From an uncultured Bacteroidales bacterium (GTDB taxonomy: Bacteria > Bacteroidota > Bacteroidia > Bacteroidales > FEN-979): 48,754 nucleotides of DNA. The stretch spans positions 1 through 48,754 of the forward strand of contig CAJAUM010000031.1 of the NCBI GenBank assembly GCA_903945175.1, written 5' to 3'. Of the stretch, positions 39,423 through 48,732 are shown piece by piece (within the stretch, counting starts at the first letter, position 1; every line of letters starts with the position of its first letter). The notes beneath the pieces were generated by a model. That model did no database searches. It saw only the letters and a list, made by a program, of their open reading frames with translations, and was not told where the DNA came from. A program made the position numbers and the translations under genes.

Positions 39423-40862
39423 TTGAACACTAAAGTCTTATTCCGCGTTGACGGATCGCCGCAAATAGGGCTTGGCCATTTGGTAAGATGTATCGCGCTG
39501 GCTCATATGCTGCGAAACTATTTTCATATAACTTTTTTTTGTAAGGAAATACCGGAACAGATCAAAAAAGAATTGTCTAAAAATCAATTTTCACTTGAAA
39601 ATTTAAAAGAAGAAAAATTCTTTTTAAGCCAAATCAAGCCACAAGAAATTGTCGTTTGTGATGGTTATAGTTTTAATACCAATTATCAGAAACAGATAAA
39701 ATCAAGGGGGGCTAAATTGGTTTGTATCGATGACCTGCATGATGGGCAGTCATACGCTGACCTGATCATTAATCATGCACCCGGGATTAAACCAGTTGAT
39801 TATAAAGCGCAGTATTTTACTCAATATGCGCTTGGTCCCGAATATGCCTTATTGCGGCCTGTTTTTTTGGAACAAGCCAGAAAGAATCGAAAAATAGTTA
39901 AGGTCGAAGTTGTCCTAATATGTTTTGGAGGATCGGATTATAAAAACCTTACCGAACTTACACTCCGGGTTATAATGGATTTTACTAATTTTAAAAGAAT
40001 ATTAGTTGTTACTGGAACCGCTTATAATAACCCTGATGGTCTGAATAATCTTGTGATTAGAGATAATAGAATTGAACACTATCACGCTGTTGATGAAAAA
40101 AAAATGCTTTCTTTAATGATTGAATCTGATCTTGCAATAGTACCTGCCAGTGGAATTCTCTTAGAGGTAATTGCAGCCGGATGCATTCCAATTTCAGGAA
40201 TGTATATTGAAAATCAAAAATATTTGTATTCCAACTATAATAAATCAAGTTATTTTATTGATGCAAAAGATTTTAATGCGGTTGATTTAAGAAAAGCCAT
40301 AGAAAAATCTTTTAAAATTAATTTTGGTAAACAAAAAGTTGTTGACGGTAATTCAGGAAAAAGGCTATTGAATTTATTCTTACAACTGGAATTAAAAGAA
40401 AAAATAAAATTAAGAAAAGCAAATAATTCAGATATAAAAATTACCTTCCAATGGGCTTCTAATCCAAAGATTAGAGCATTTTCTTTTAATAAACATATTA
40501 TTACAAAAGAAGAACATGCTTTATGGTTTCCAAGCAAATTAACAGAGAATGATTGCTTTTACTTAATTGCTGAAATGGATAATTTACCAGTTGGTTCTAT
40601 CCGATTTGATCTAATAGGGATAGAGGTAAATATTAGCTATCTAATAGATCCTGAATACCAAGGAAAAGGTTTGGGACAAATTATTTTGAACAAAGGCATC
40701 GAATTCATTCTCGATAAAGCAAAAGAAAACAAAATAGACTTCAAAAAAATTGTTGGGTTTGTAATGAAAACCAATATCCCATCATTGAAAGCCTTTGAAC
40801 GGTTAGGGTTTGTTAAATATGAGGAAGATGATAAATTCAAATTTGAAATGTCAAAATCATGA
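39423..40862 (+). CDS. pseG: PseG-PseH fusion: UDP-sugar hydrolase and N-acetyltransferase
   Basis: A 479-residue fusion beginning at a TTG codon. Residues 1-320 are PseG, a GT-B-fold hydrolase that removes UDP from UDP-2,4-diacetamido-trideoxy-altrose: GLGHLVRC at 16-23 with His19, and CFGGSDYKNLTE near 165. Residues 335-479 are a GNAT domain like PseH (KLRKANNSDIKITFQWASNP, YLIDPEYQGKGLGQIILNKG), which N-acetylates the 4-amino group before hydrolysis. In Campylobacter the two are separate. It overlaps pseI by 4 bp. The upstream 54-bp gap has no strong ribosome site. Confidence 0.9.
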   Translation: MNTKVLFRVDGSPQIGLGHLVRCIALAHMLRNYFHITFFCKEIPEQIKKELSKNQFSLENLKEEKFFLSQIKPQEIVVCDGYSFNTNYQKQIKSRGAKLVCIDDLHDGQSYADLIINHAPGIKPVDYKAQYFTQYALGPEYALLRPVFLEQARKNRKIVKVEVVLICFGGSDYKNLTELTLRVIMDFTNFKRILVVTGTAYNNPDGLNNLVIRDNRIEHYHAVDEKKMLSLMIESDLAIVPASGILLEVIAAGCIPISGMYIENQKYLYSNYNKSSYFIDAKDFNAVDLRKAIEKSFKINFGKQKVVDGNSGKRLLNLFLQLELKEKIKLRKANNSDIKITFQWASNPKIRAFSFNKHIITKEEHALWFPSKLTENDCFYLIAEMDNLPVGSIRFDLIGIEVNISYLIDPEYQGKGLGQIILNKGIEFILDKAKENKIDFKKIVGFVMKTNIPSLKAFERLGFVKYEEDDKFKFEMSKS

Positions 40863-41914
40863 CCCATACATTCTCTATTGATACATTCAGAATAGATGAT
40901 ATTAGTCCAGTATTTATCATAGCTGAACTATCGGCAAATCATAATGGAAGTTTGGAAAATGCAGTAAAAACCATTCAAGCTGCCAAGCATGCAGGAGCTG
41001 ATGCAATCAAACTCCAAACATATACTGCTGATACGATTACTATTGATGTTAAAACTGATGACTTTAAGATAAATCAGGGTACCATTTGGGATGGGAAATA
41101 CTTGTATGACCTATACAAAGAAGCACATACCCCCTGGGAGTGGCATGAACAATTATTTAAAGTGGCTCAAAACGAAGGATTAATTTGTTTTTCTTCACCA
41201 TTCGATAATTCAGCGGTTGATTTTCTGGATAAGTTAAAGACCCCGGCATACAAAATTGCCTCATTTGAAATAACAGATATTCCACTTATCGAATATGTTG
41301 CCTCAAAAGGAAAGCCGGTAATAATTTCTACCGGGATAGCAGAGCTAAACGATATCGAAGAAGCCATTGCAGCGTGTCACCGACAAGGGAATAATGAGAT
41401 AGCTTTACTTAAATGCACCTCTGCATACCCTGCTCCTGTAGAGGAAGCAAACCTGGTTACGATCCCTGACATGGCGAACAGATTTGATACAATTGTTGGC
41501 CTTTCGGATCATACACTTGGAGATACAGTCGCAATAGCTGCTGTGGCGCTTGGCGCCAAAATAATAGAGAAACACTTTATCCTTGACAGAGAAAATGGTG
41601 GTCCTGACGCTGAATTCTCAATGGAACCGGAAGAATTCAGGGTCATGGTACAATCTATCAGAACGGTAGAAAAAGCAATAGGACAAGTGACATACAAATT
41701 AACAGAAAAAACTAAAAGTAACAAAAAATTCGCGCGGTCTTTATATATAATTAAAGATATTGCTGCGGGGGAAAAATTTACTTTAGAAAATATAAGATCT
41801 ATTCGACCTGGAAATGGATTACCACCAAAATTTCTGAGGGAAGTATTGGGAAAAAAAGCATTGGTTAATTTATCAAGGGGGACCCCTCTATCTATTGATC
41901 ATACTGACTCCTGA
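40859..41914 (+). CDS. pseI: Pseudaminic acid synthase, PseI
   Basis: A 351-residue NeuB-family synthase: IAELSANHNGSLENA, KLQTYTADTITID, CFSSPFDNSAVDFL and the late EKHFILDRENGGPDAEFSMEP are characteristic. The last 65 residues form the SAF (antifreeze-like) domain (ARSLYIIKDIAAGEKFT, RPGNGLPP). It condenses the trideoxy-altrose with phosphoenolpyruvate to pseudaminic acid. It is the last gene of the pse operon by spacing (55-bp gap after). Confidence 0.95.
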   Translation: MTHTFSIDTFRIDDISPVFIIAELSANHNGSLENAVKTIQAAKHAGADAIKLQTYTADTITIDVKTDDFKINQGTIWDGKYLYDLYKEAHTPWEWHEQLFKVAQNEGLICFSSPFDNSAVDFLDKLKTPAYKIASFEITDIPLIEYVASKGKPVIISTGIAELNDIEEAIAACHRQGNNEIALLKCTSAYPAPVEEANLVTIPDMANRFDTIVGLSDHTLGDTVAIAAVALGAKIIEKHFILDRENGGPDAEFSMEPEEFRVMVQSIRTVEKAIGQVTYKLTEKTKSNKKFARSLYIIKDIAAGEKFTLENIRSIRPGNGLPPKFLREVLGKKALVNLSRGTPLSIDHTDS

Positions 41915-41969
41915 TGAAAGCGCAAAATAATTAGTCAGGAATAGTAGCTGGTTACAATCTTGGGTTATT

Positions 41970-42533
41970 ATGAAAATTGTTTTTGTTGATACAGAGTTTA
42001 CTGGGGAGCATGCTTATGCCACATTAATTTCAATTGGTTTAATCACCTTTGAAGGTAAGGAGCTTTATATTACATTAAATGATTATGATATTGATCAAGT
42101 AACTCCATGGGTAAAATCCAATGTATTAAATAAGATTGATGAGTCAAAAAGTATCAATAGTAATCAAACGGCGCATATTGTATCAGAATTCTTATCAGAA
42201 TATGCTGGCGAATGCTCAGTCTCAATTGTGTCTGCCGGTAAAGTAAATGATCTTTTATTACTTTTTCAGTTATTTCATTTCTTAAATCCTGAACGAAAAT
42301 ACTTTCATTTTGGAGAATGCCTTCCAACGTATTTAAATCACAGAACTCATTTTGATCTGGATACGCTATTTTTAGTCGCGGGGATGGATCCCAATTTAGA
42401 TCGGGAAGATTATGTTAATGATAGAAACCTTTCATTAAAACACAATGCGCTTTTTGACGCAAAAATAGTTCGTGAGTGTTTTATTAAGCTAATTAATACT
42501 GGCAAACTACCAGCACTTAAACAACTAATTTAA
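41970..42533 (+). CDS. DEDDh-type 3'-5' exoribonuclease-like protein
   Basis: A 187-residue protein with exonuclease motifs: VFVDTEFTG (Asp7, Glu9), FHFGECLPTY and HNALFDAKIVREC (His-x4-Asp) near the end. This resembles Rv2179c-like RNases of the DnaQ fold. It stands between two metabolic clusters with its own spacing, so it is probably not part of glycan synthesis. Confidence 0.7.
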   Translation: MKIVFVDTEFTGEHAYATLISIGLITFEGKELYITLNDYDIDQVTPWVKSNVLNKIDESKSINSNQTAHIVSEFLSEYAGECSVSIVSAGKVNDLLLLFQLFHFLNPERKYFHFGECLPTYLNHRTHFDLDTLFLVAGMDPNLDREDYVNDRNLSLKHNALFDAKIVRECFIKLINTGKLPALKQLI

Positions 42534-42626
42534 TTGATCAACGATTAGGGATTATTCTGCTATCTTCTTTGACATTTCCTTCTTTTTTGAGAAAACCAAT
42601 ATCAAGTTTCAATTCTTATTTATAAA

Positions 42627-43868
42627 ATGAATAGTAGTTTTGAATTGCCGCTTCATGCAGGGCTACGTTTAGAATCTGCGATACGATTAACACCTTTACC
42701 AAATAATGCCATTAAAATTCTTGCTGAGCCTCAAAGTGTGAAGCGAATGGCATTGCCTTTGCTCATGGATGACGGAACTGTTCGCGTATTTATTGGGTGG
42801 CGAGTTATCTATTCAAATTGTCTTGGACCAACAAAAGGTGGTGTTCGATTTCACCCTGCCACCAACGAGGCTGAGCTGACTCAACTTGCATTTCGGATTT
42901 TACTTAAGTGTGCGGTAAATGATCTGCCACATGGTGGTGCCGGGGGTGGCATTGCAGTTGATCCTCGTTTACTTTCCAAGAACGAGAAAGAAAAACTCGC
43001 TAGGGCATATGTAAATGCACTTGGTGACGAAATCGGGCCAGATGTAGATATCCTTTCACCTGATCTCGGAACAAATGCAGAAGTAATGTCATGGATGATG
43101 GACCAGTATAATAAATCACACCGAGCATATATTCCCGCAGCCATCAATGGTAAACCTATTGCTGCAGGCGGTATCCTTGGGCGGTCCGAAGCTACATCTC
43201 TTGGGGCATGGACCGTGCTAAATAAAGTGCTCGCCGACAGAGAGATTCAGGCTCATGGATTAACGTTTTCTATTCAAGGCTATGGAAGTGCTGGAGGTAA
43301 TTTCGCACGGCTTTTACAACAAAATGGACTACGAATGATTGCTGTTAGCGATTCTTCTGGTGGTTTGTTTGCGCCTGGGGGACTTGATACAGAAGCTATT
43401 TGGAGGTGTAAGCAACAGGGACAATCCATTTCAGAAATAAAAATAGCGGATGCATCAGCCATTACCTCGCAGGAAGTGTTAACAGTAAAAGCTGATATCA
43501 TAATTCCTGCAGCAACTGCGAATCAGATCACAAAAGAAATTTCACCAAGATTAAATTGTCGCATGATTGTTGAGATAGCTAATAGTCCTATCGAATTTGA
43601 GGCGGAGGCCGAAATCCTTGAAAAGGGGATCGAGATAATACCAGATATTGTAGTAAATGCTGGTGGTATAACTGTGAGCCACTTTGAATGGTCACAAAAC
43701 AGAAGTGGCCTACTTTGGACTATTGAAGAAACCTATTCACGCCTTTGTACTAAAATTAGTGGTACAACAGAGCGTATGCTTCAAGTTGCTGTGGAACAAG
43801 ATGTATCCCTACCAATTGCTGCCCAATTATTAGCTCTTAAGCGATTAGCTCCTGCATTATCTATTTGA
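42627..43868 (+). CDS. Glu/Leu/Phe/Val dehydrogenase-like protein lacking the catalytic lysine
   Basis: A 413-residue protein of the glutamate dehydrogenase family: GPTKGGVRFHP (Lys70), LLKCAVNDLPHGG (Lys94), SPDLGTNAEVM (Asp146) and the NAD-binding IQGYGSAGGNFARLL. The catalytic lysine expected in GGxKGG is Gly106 (HGGAGGGI), although both other substrate lysines and the Asp are kept. It may therefore be an altered enzyme using a different substrate, a binding protein, or inactive. It is followed after 46 bp by the unknown 752-residue gene and a ligase, suggesting a shared pathway. Confidence 0.8.
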   Translation: MNSSFELPLHAGLRLESAIRLTPLPNNAIKILAEPQSVKRMALPLLMDDGTVRVFIGWRVIYSNCLGPTKGGVRFHPATNEAELTQLAFRILLKCAVNDLPHGGAGGGIAVDPRLLSKNEKEKLARAYVNALGDEIGPDVDILSPDLGTNAEVMSWMMDQYNKSHRAYIPAAINGKPIAAGGILGRSEATSLGAWTVLNKVLADREIQAHGLTFSIQGYGSAGGNFARLLQQNGLRMIAVSDSSGGLFAPGGLDTEAIWRCKQQGQSISEIKIADASAITSQEVLTVKADIIIPAATANQITKEISPRLNCRMIVEIANSPIEFEAEAEILEKGIEIIPDIVVNAGGITVSHFEWSQNRSGLLWTIEETYSRLCTKISGTTERMLQVAVEQDVSLPIAAQLLALKRLAPALSI

Positions 43869-43914
43869 AAAGCTGTTATGAAAATATCAACTTGAAAAGC
43901 AAAATACTATTTTT

Positions 43915-46173
43915 ATGTTAAAATCATTTTACACGCACACCAATATTCCTGGTCTTACTGATTGGGTGTCAATACAGGAAGGATTTGTTATCAATTGTGA
44001 AGAACACGATCCGGAAAGTTTGCATCCTATGGATTTAGCTATTTTCACAGTCCATCTGGCTCGAAAACTCGGTGTCAAAATGCAAGTCTCTCATCTTAGA
44101 GGAGTGTTACCCTATGATAACAGTCACGATAACCTCCTTTTTGATGCCCCTCTTGCCGGGTTGGTCGTTGGACGTCGTATGCGCTTTCTTCGAGGTTGGA
44201 AGGATTACGGAAGTTGTGTAAAGTGCTTTAATGGATTAGGACTTCTTGGAGAACACATTCTGAAAGAACTTAGACGATTACAAGTTGCTGACAAAGTTTC
44301 TTTGAAGGCAGATGCAATGGATTTTCTGCGTACAAGAAAAAAAAGGGACTCTAATGGCCTTCAAAGTGTTTTCAATCAGGTTGAACTAAGTAGGATTTCC
44401 GATGATGAAATCAATTCACTTGATTTAGAATCTCTTGCTATTTGGAGAGTATATGGGAGTAGACCTATTGTTTGTTCAACTTCTTCTAACATGGGAATTT
44501 CTCTGCATGAAGCGCTTCGTTTTATGCAAAAGACGCCAATTACTTTTTGTGGCAAAAGTTTTACTATTCTCAATGAGAATGAAGGTTGGCTTATCATATG
44601 GTGCCCAGATGAGCAAGCCGACTTCATGAATGCAGAAAAAACTGAGCATCTTAGGGCACTTGAGACTGAACAACCACCATTGACAGTTCTACACACCTAT
44701 ATTAACCGAAAACAACGTGATCCAGGTGCCCTAAAAGATGCACTTGATGGTGGGGGATACTTTTTCCCTACTAATCCGCAAAGTAGTGATGAATTGCAAA
44801 ACCTGCTTGCCAATGCTCTGGGGGATATTGGACGGGAGCGGCGTTGTACAACACAACAATTGCTTGATGATGCACAGGTACGTTATACGCTCAAATCCCT
44901 GGGATGTGCGATCAAGGGAAATCAAATCATGGTGCGTGTTGGTGTGGAAGGTGGGCTATATGGGCTAATGGCAGGATACCTTGTAATGTTAGAGGAAACA
45001 TTGCTTCGCAAAGATACGGAAGCAGTTTCTACTTGGAATCAAGCATCCATCGGTGCCGCTCTTGCGGCAGCCATTCTTGCAGACATTCAACTTCGCGATT
45101 TTGAAAAAATTCCGCATTCAATTCGCAAAGATTTAAAAACAACATTTCCTGAAATTCATAACTTTTTGCAGAATAAGAAACTTGGAAAAGATATGCCAAC
45201 CCGCATTCATGGGGTTTTTGATCTTGCGAATTTGCAATCTCTTGCTCAGCTTCTTGGAGTTGTCGTTGAGAGGCATCTGTCAGGCCGAGGCACAGCTTTT
45301 GTAGGTCTTGGATCCAGTTCCTATGCAAACGGCAATCGCTGTTATGGAATTCTAAAGACCAGCCTTGAATTAAATGGACCGTTTATGGGGAAGGAAACAT
45401 TTCATCCTGCTACTCATACACTGAACCCCATTGCGCAAGCACTTATATATGCCGATGATTTTCATAGAGCAGCTACCCAACCTGTCTTTACCGGTATGAG
45501 TGATGAAGACCGCGTGAAGTTTATTATGCAGCATGTAAGGAAACCTGAACCTGCCGGAGCAGCTTCGATGGCGGGATATTTATTAGCTCGTTTAGACGAA
45601 CGAACACTTTCTGTTGTTGAACTCGCCATTGTTCTGAGGCTTGCTGGCTTCGATTCAAAATTGTTTCTTGAGTTTGCAGGTTTCAACAAAGATGCACAAG
45701 GTGTGAACTGGTTTCTTCAAGAGGCAAGTGAGGAGGGGCTCTATATGGAAACTTTGGCTAAACAGTTCTTAAAGCTATTGGATTGCGAAATAAAAGAATT
45801 ACTTGATAGCTCAAAACGCGAAAGGGTTCATAGCCGACTTAATTATAGACTCAGGCCGCTTGATCCGGCAACTTTTGAAACACTAAATCCTGTGGTCAAT
45901 ATCTATTTGACAGGTGATAATACTAGACAGCCTAGATTCAAACTTGTTAAATGTATTCTTGAGAAATATCTCATAACAAGCGATTCCCTCGAAGTACTTC
46001 TTGCTGAAGATCAAAAAGAACAAAATCTTGCGCAGAAGGTTGATTCCATAACGGTTATAAATTTTGCCTTTAGCAAAATTTCATCTACCTTATGCTGGAT
46101 GGAGCATAAGTTGGAAGCTACTGGACAAACAATGCTGGCATCCCGGATTTCCTCAATGACAAGTAAACTTTAA
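43915..46173 (+). CDS. Large protein of unknown family
   Basis: A 752-residue cytoplasmic protein without signal peptide or membrane helices. The first 120 residues (PGLTDWVSIQEGFVINCEEH, YDNSHDNLLFDAPL) and the core segments MVRVGVEGGLYGLMAGYLVM, GRGTAFVGLGSSSYANGNR and GKETFHPATHTLNPIAQA do not recall any family known to me. The C-terminal 200 residues are mostly helical. Its start is 46 bp after the GDH-like gene and its end is 11 bp before the ligase gene, so it is part of a four-gene unit. No function is proposed. Confidence 0.75.
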   Translation: MLKSFYTHTNIPGLTDWVSIQEGFVINCEEHDPESLHPMDLAIFTVHLARKLGVKMQVSHLRGVLPYDNSHDNLLFDAPLAGLVVGRRMRFLRGWKDYGSCVKCFNGLGLLGEHILKELRRLQVADKVSLKADAMDFLRTRKKRDSNGLQSVFNQVELSRISDDEINSLDLESLAIWRVYGSRPIVCSTSSNMGISLHEALRFMQKTPITFCGKSFTILNENEGWLIIWCPDEQADFMNAEKTEHLRALETEQPPLTVLHTYINRKQRDPGALKDALDGGGYFFPTNPQSSDELQNLLANALGDIGRERRCTTQQLLDDAQVRYTLKSLGCAIKGNQIMVRVGVEGGLYGLMAGYLVMLEETLLRKDTEAVSTWNQASIGAALAAAILADIQLRDFEKIPHSIRKDLKTTFPEIHNFLQNKKLGKDMPTRIHGVFDLANLQSLAQLLGVVVERHLSGRGTAFVGLGSSSYANGNRCYGILKTSLELNGPFMGKETFHPATHTLNPIAQALIYADDFHRAATQPVFTGMSDEDRVKFIMQHVRKPEPAGAASMAGYLLARLDERTLSVVELAIVLRLAGFDSKLFLEFAGFNKDAQGVNWFLQEASEEGLYMETLAKQFLKLLDCEIKELLDSSKRERVHSRLNYRLRPLDPATFETLNPVVNIYLTGDNTRQPRFKLVKCILEKYLITSDSLEVLLAEDQKEQNLAQKVDSITVINFAFSKISSTLCWMEHKLEATGQTMLASRISSMTSKL

Positions 46174-46184
46174 TCATTTAATGC

Positions 46185-47762
46185 ATGACTCAGACTACAA
46201 TTATTAATCACATCCTTAGCACTTTTGAAGCAAACCATGATCGGGTTTTTCTGATCGAACAAATGACCAATCGGGAATGGAGCTATGGTCTTTTCTACGA
46301 TTGGTCAAAAAAAGCTGCAACGCTTCTCAAAAAGCAAGGGGTCAACAAGGGAGACCATGTTGCGATCTTACTGGCAAACTCTGCTGAGTTTGCTGCAATG
46401 TATTTTGGATGTCTTTTTTTAGGTGCAGTTGCGGTACCGGTCAATCAAGCCCTACACCCTGAAGATATTCAGTACATTTTGGAGCATAGCAGGGTAAAAT
46501 TGGTAGTGTTTTCAAGATGCACCCGGCCACTCGTGCTTCAGGCAACAGAAAAAATCGCTTCATTAAGGCAGGTGCTCATTGTTCTTGGACAAGAGACGAG
46601 TTTTCACCCCGAAGATGAGGAAGAAAGCTGGTCATATGATCATGCTGATAATGACAATAACTTTATTCCTCTCCAGGGTGTGACAGATGACTCTACTTTG
46701 CTCATCTTGTTCACATCAGGAACAACGGGACGCCCTAAAGGGGTAGTTCATTCTGTGCGTTCTGAGTTTAGTAATGCCATAGCATTTAATGAGGTAATGC
46801 AGTTTGGACCCGAGAATCGTTTCTTGCATATTTGGCCGATGGCATATAGCACAGGATATCTCAATACATTGATTTCACCTTTCATGGCTGCAGGTAGTGT
46901 GGTTTTATCTTGTGCTTTTACAGCGCAGACTATCCTTGCATTTTGGAATCCTGTGCGTGAGTATAATGTCAATACAGTTTGGCTTTCACCGACTATGATA
47001 GCGGCTCTGTTGAGACTAGATCGTGATCAGGTAGGAATAAACTACTGCCGAAATCATATTAAAACAGTTTGTGTTGGCACAGCGCCACTTGCACTTAAAC
47101 TCAAACAGGACTTTGAAAAAAAGTACGGAATTGAATGCTTGGAAAGTTATGGGCTATCAGAATTGCTCATAATTAGTACTAATCTAATATCGAAAACACG
47201 TCGAATAAACTCTGTTGGTGGTTTACTTGAAGGTGTCGAATTTACCACATCAGATGAAAATGGCAATGTGCTTTTAACAGGGCAAGAAGGAGAAATTCTT
47301 ATACGTACTCCTTATGCAATGCTTGGTTATCAAAACGCTGAAACAGGGGCAATAGATATAAATAATCCATCTGAATGGTTCCAAACAGGTGATATTGGTT
47401 ATATTGACTTGGAAGGTAATGTTTTTATCACTGGCCGCAAGAAAGATATAATAATCCGTGGAGGTCAGAACATAAGTACACGTAGTATCCATGATTGTTT
47501 GTTACTTCATCAGTCTGTTGAAGACTCCGTCGTTGTTGGCATTCCACATGATTTTTACGGTGAGGAGGTCGCTACTGCCATTAAATTAAAAACAGGGTTG
47601 TTTTTGGAAGATGAACAGTCCTCTATTCTTGAACATTGCCGCAAACATCTTGCTCAATCTGCTGTACCAAGCAAATTTATCCAGGTAGATGAGTTTCCAA
47701 TGGGAAGCACTGGAAAAATTTTGAATAACGAAGTTCGAAAATTATTCTTAAACAAAACATGA
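46185..47762 (+). CDS. AMP-forming acyl-CoA ligase / adenylate-forming enzyme
   Basis: A 525-residue ANL-superfamily ligase. The P-loop LILFTSGTTGRPKG is near 168-181, the A5 motif SYGLSELL near 323, TGDIGYIDLEGN near 403, and RKKDIIIRGGQNIS near 417; the catalytic Lys lies in MGSTGKILNN close to the C-terminus. It should activate a carboxylic acid as acyl-AMP and transfer it to CoA or a carrier. Substrate is unknown. It overlaps the VOC gene by 4 bp (ATGA). Confidence 0.9.
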   Translation: MTQTTIINHILSTFEANHDRVFLIEQMTNREWSYGLFYDWSKKAATLLKKQGVNKGDHVAILLANSAEFAAMYFGCLFLGAVAVPVNQALHPEDIQYILEHSRVKLVVFSRCTRPLVLQATEKIASLRQVLIVLGQETSFHPEDEEESWSYDHADNDNNFIPLQGVTDDSTLLILFTSGTTGRPKGVVHSVRSEFSNAIAFNEVMQFGPENRFLHIWPMAYSTGYLNTLISPFMAAGSVVLSCAFTAQTILAFWNPVREYNVNTVWLSPTMIAALLRLDRDQVGINYCRNHIKTVCVGTAPLALKLKQDFEKKYGIECLESYGLSELLIISTNLISKTRRINSVGGLLEGVEFTTSDENGNVLLTGQEGEILIRTPYAMLGYQNAETGAIDINNPSEWFQTGDIGYIDLEGNVFITGRKKDIIIRGGQNISTRSIHDCLLLHQSVEDSVVVGIPHDFYGEEVATAIKLKTGLFLEDEQSSILEHCRKHLAQSAVPSKFIQVDEFPMGSTGKILNNEVRKLFLNKT

Positions 47763-48484
47763 TCCTGGGGGTGAGCCATATCGTGCTTGGAAGCACTAAT
47801 CTGTCACGTGATAGAAGCGTTTTGGAATCTTATGGATGGAAAACTTTGTTTGAGGAACCTAACATCCCAACTTTTCCGGGCAAAAGACCATTCATGTCTA
47901 CCAAATCAAACAAACAGACCATGGCCTTTCTTTTACCGGCCCAAGGTATTCCAGTCGAGTTGATACATTATTCTGATATAATTCCCGACAGTTCCCCGTC
48001 GCCCCTTAAGATATGTCTTCCTTCATCACATTCTGCCTCAGAAACAGGCCTTTTCACGTGCGATCTTGAATTTTCTTCATCTGCTCCTCTTCCAAGTCTA
48101 GTCACGCATTTCGTGACAGACTTGGAAAAGGCAGAAACATTCTGGACAAAAGGACTTGGATTCCGTCGTACTTCAAGACAAGATGTACCACCGGAAACCT
48201 TGGAACTCGAATTTTTATCGCCAGTACCACATTGGAGAATAACCTTATTGCTTTCTTTGCGAAAGGGGGTTTCCACTCCCAATCTGCTTGACGGAAATGG
48301 TTACCGATGCCTTTCCTTTGTATGTGCTGATCTTGATCGCGTTCGACCTAATCTGATAACCGCTGGGGCAAGGCGCTCTTCAGGATGTATTGATCTCAAA
48401 GTCAATGGGAAGATGCTCCAACTCGAACTTTTTGCTGGCCCAGATGGAGTAATGATAGAACTGTTTAAAACGTTGAAATCTTAG
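47759..48484 (+). CDS. VOC (glyoxalase/dioxygenase fold) protein
   Basis: A 241-residue protein of two related halves: ILGVSHIVLGSTNLSRDRSV at the start and LVTHFVTDLEKAETFWTKGLGF near 120, each a beta-alpha-beta-beta-beta module, ending FAGPDGVMIELFK with a metal-ligand-like Glu. VOC proteins are metal-dependent isomerases, lyases or dioxygenases. Coupling to the ligase suggests action on the same acyl substrate. Confidence 0.8.
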   Translation: MILGVSHIVLGSTNLSRDRSVLESYGWKTLFEEPNIPTFPGKRPFMSTKSNKQTMAFLLPAQGIPVELIHYSDIIPDSSPSPLKICLPSSHSASETGLFTCDLEFSSSAPLPSLVTHFVTDLEKAETFWTKGLGFRRTSRQDVPPETLELEFLSPVPHWRITLLLSLRKGVSTPNLLDGNGYRCLSFVCADLDRVRPNLITAGARRSSGCIDLKVNGKMLQLELFAGPDGVMIELFKTLKS

Positions 48485-48596
48485 CGCTATCTGCGTTTCA
48501 GTAAAAGGAATCGGTACTTATATTTGATAGATGTTATAAATATGTGTTTTCCTCAGTACATGAAATCGACTTTAAATTAATATCCACAATGTCTCT

Positions 48597-48710
48597 ATGA
48601 ATGAAACCATATTATCTAAGTACATGACAAAATTTGAATTGAACTCATACGATCCTTTACTGACAATGGATTTAGCAAAGCATGAGCAAGAAACATCAAA
48701 CCAAATTTAA
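48597..48710 (+). CDS. Possible 37-residue peptide
   Basis: A short frame MNETILSKYMTKFELNSYDP and on to NQI-stop lies in the gap after the VOC gene. It has no known family and weak support; it could be the relic of a larger gene. Included because it directly precedes the next gene. Confidence 0.25.
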   Translation: MNETILSKYMTKFELNSYDPLLTMDLAKHEQETSNQI

Positions 48711-48732
48711 ATAAACTATAGGCCTTGCGGCC

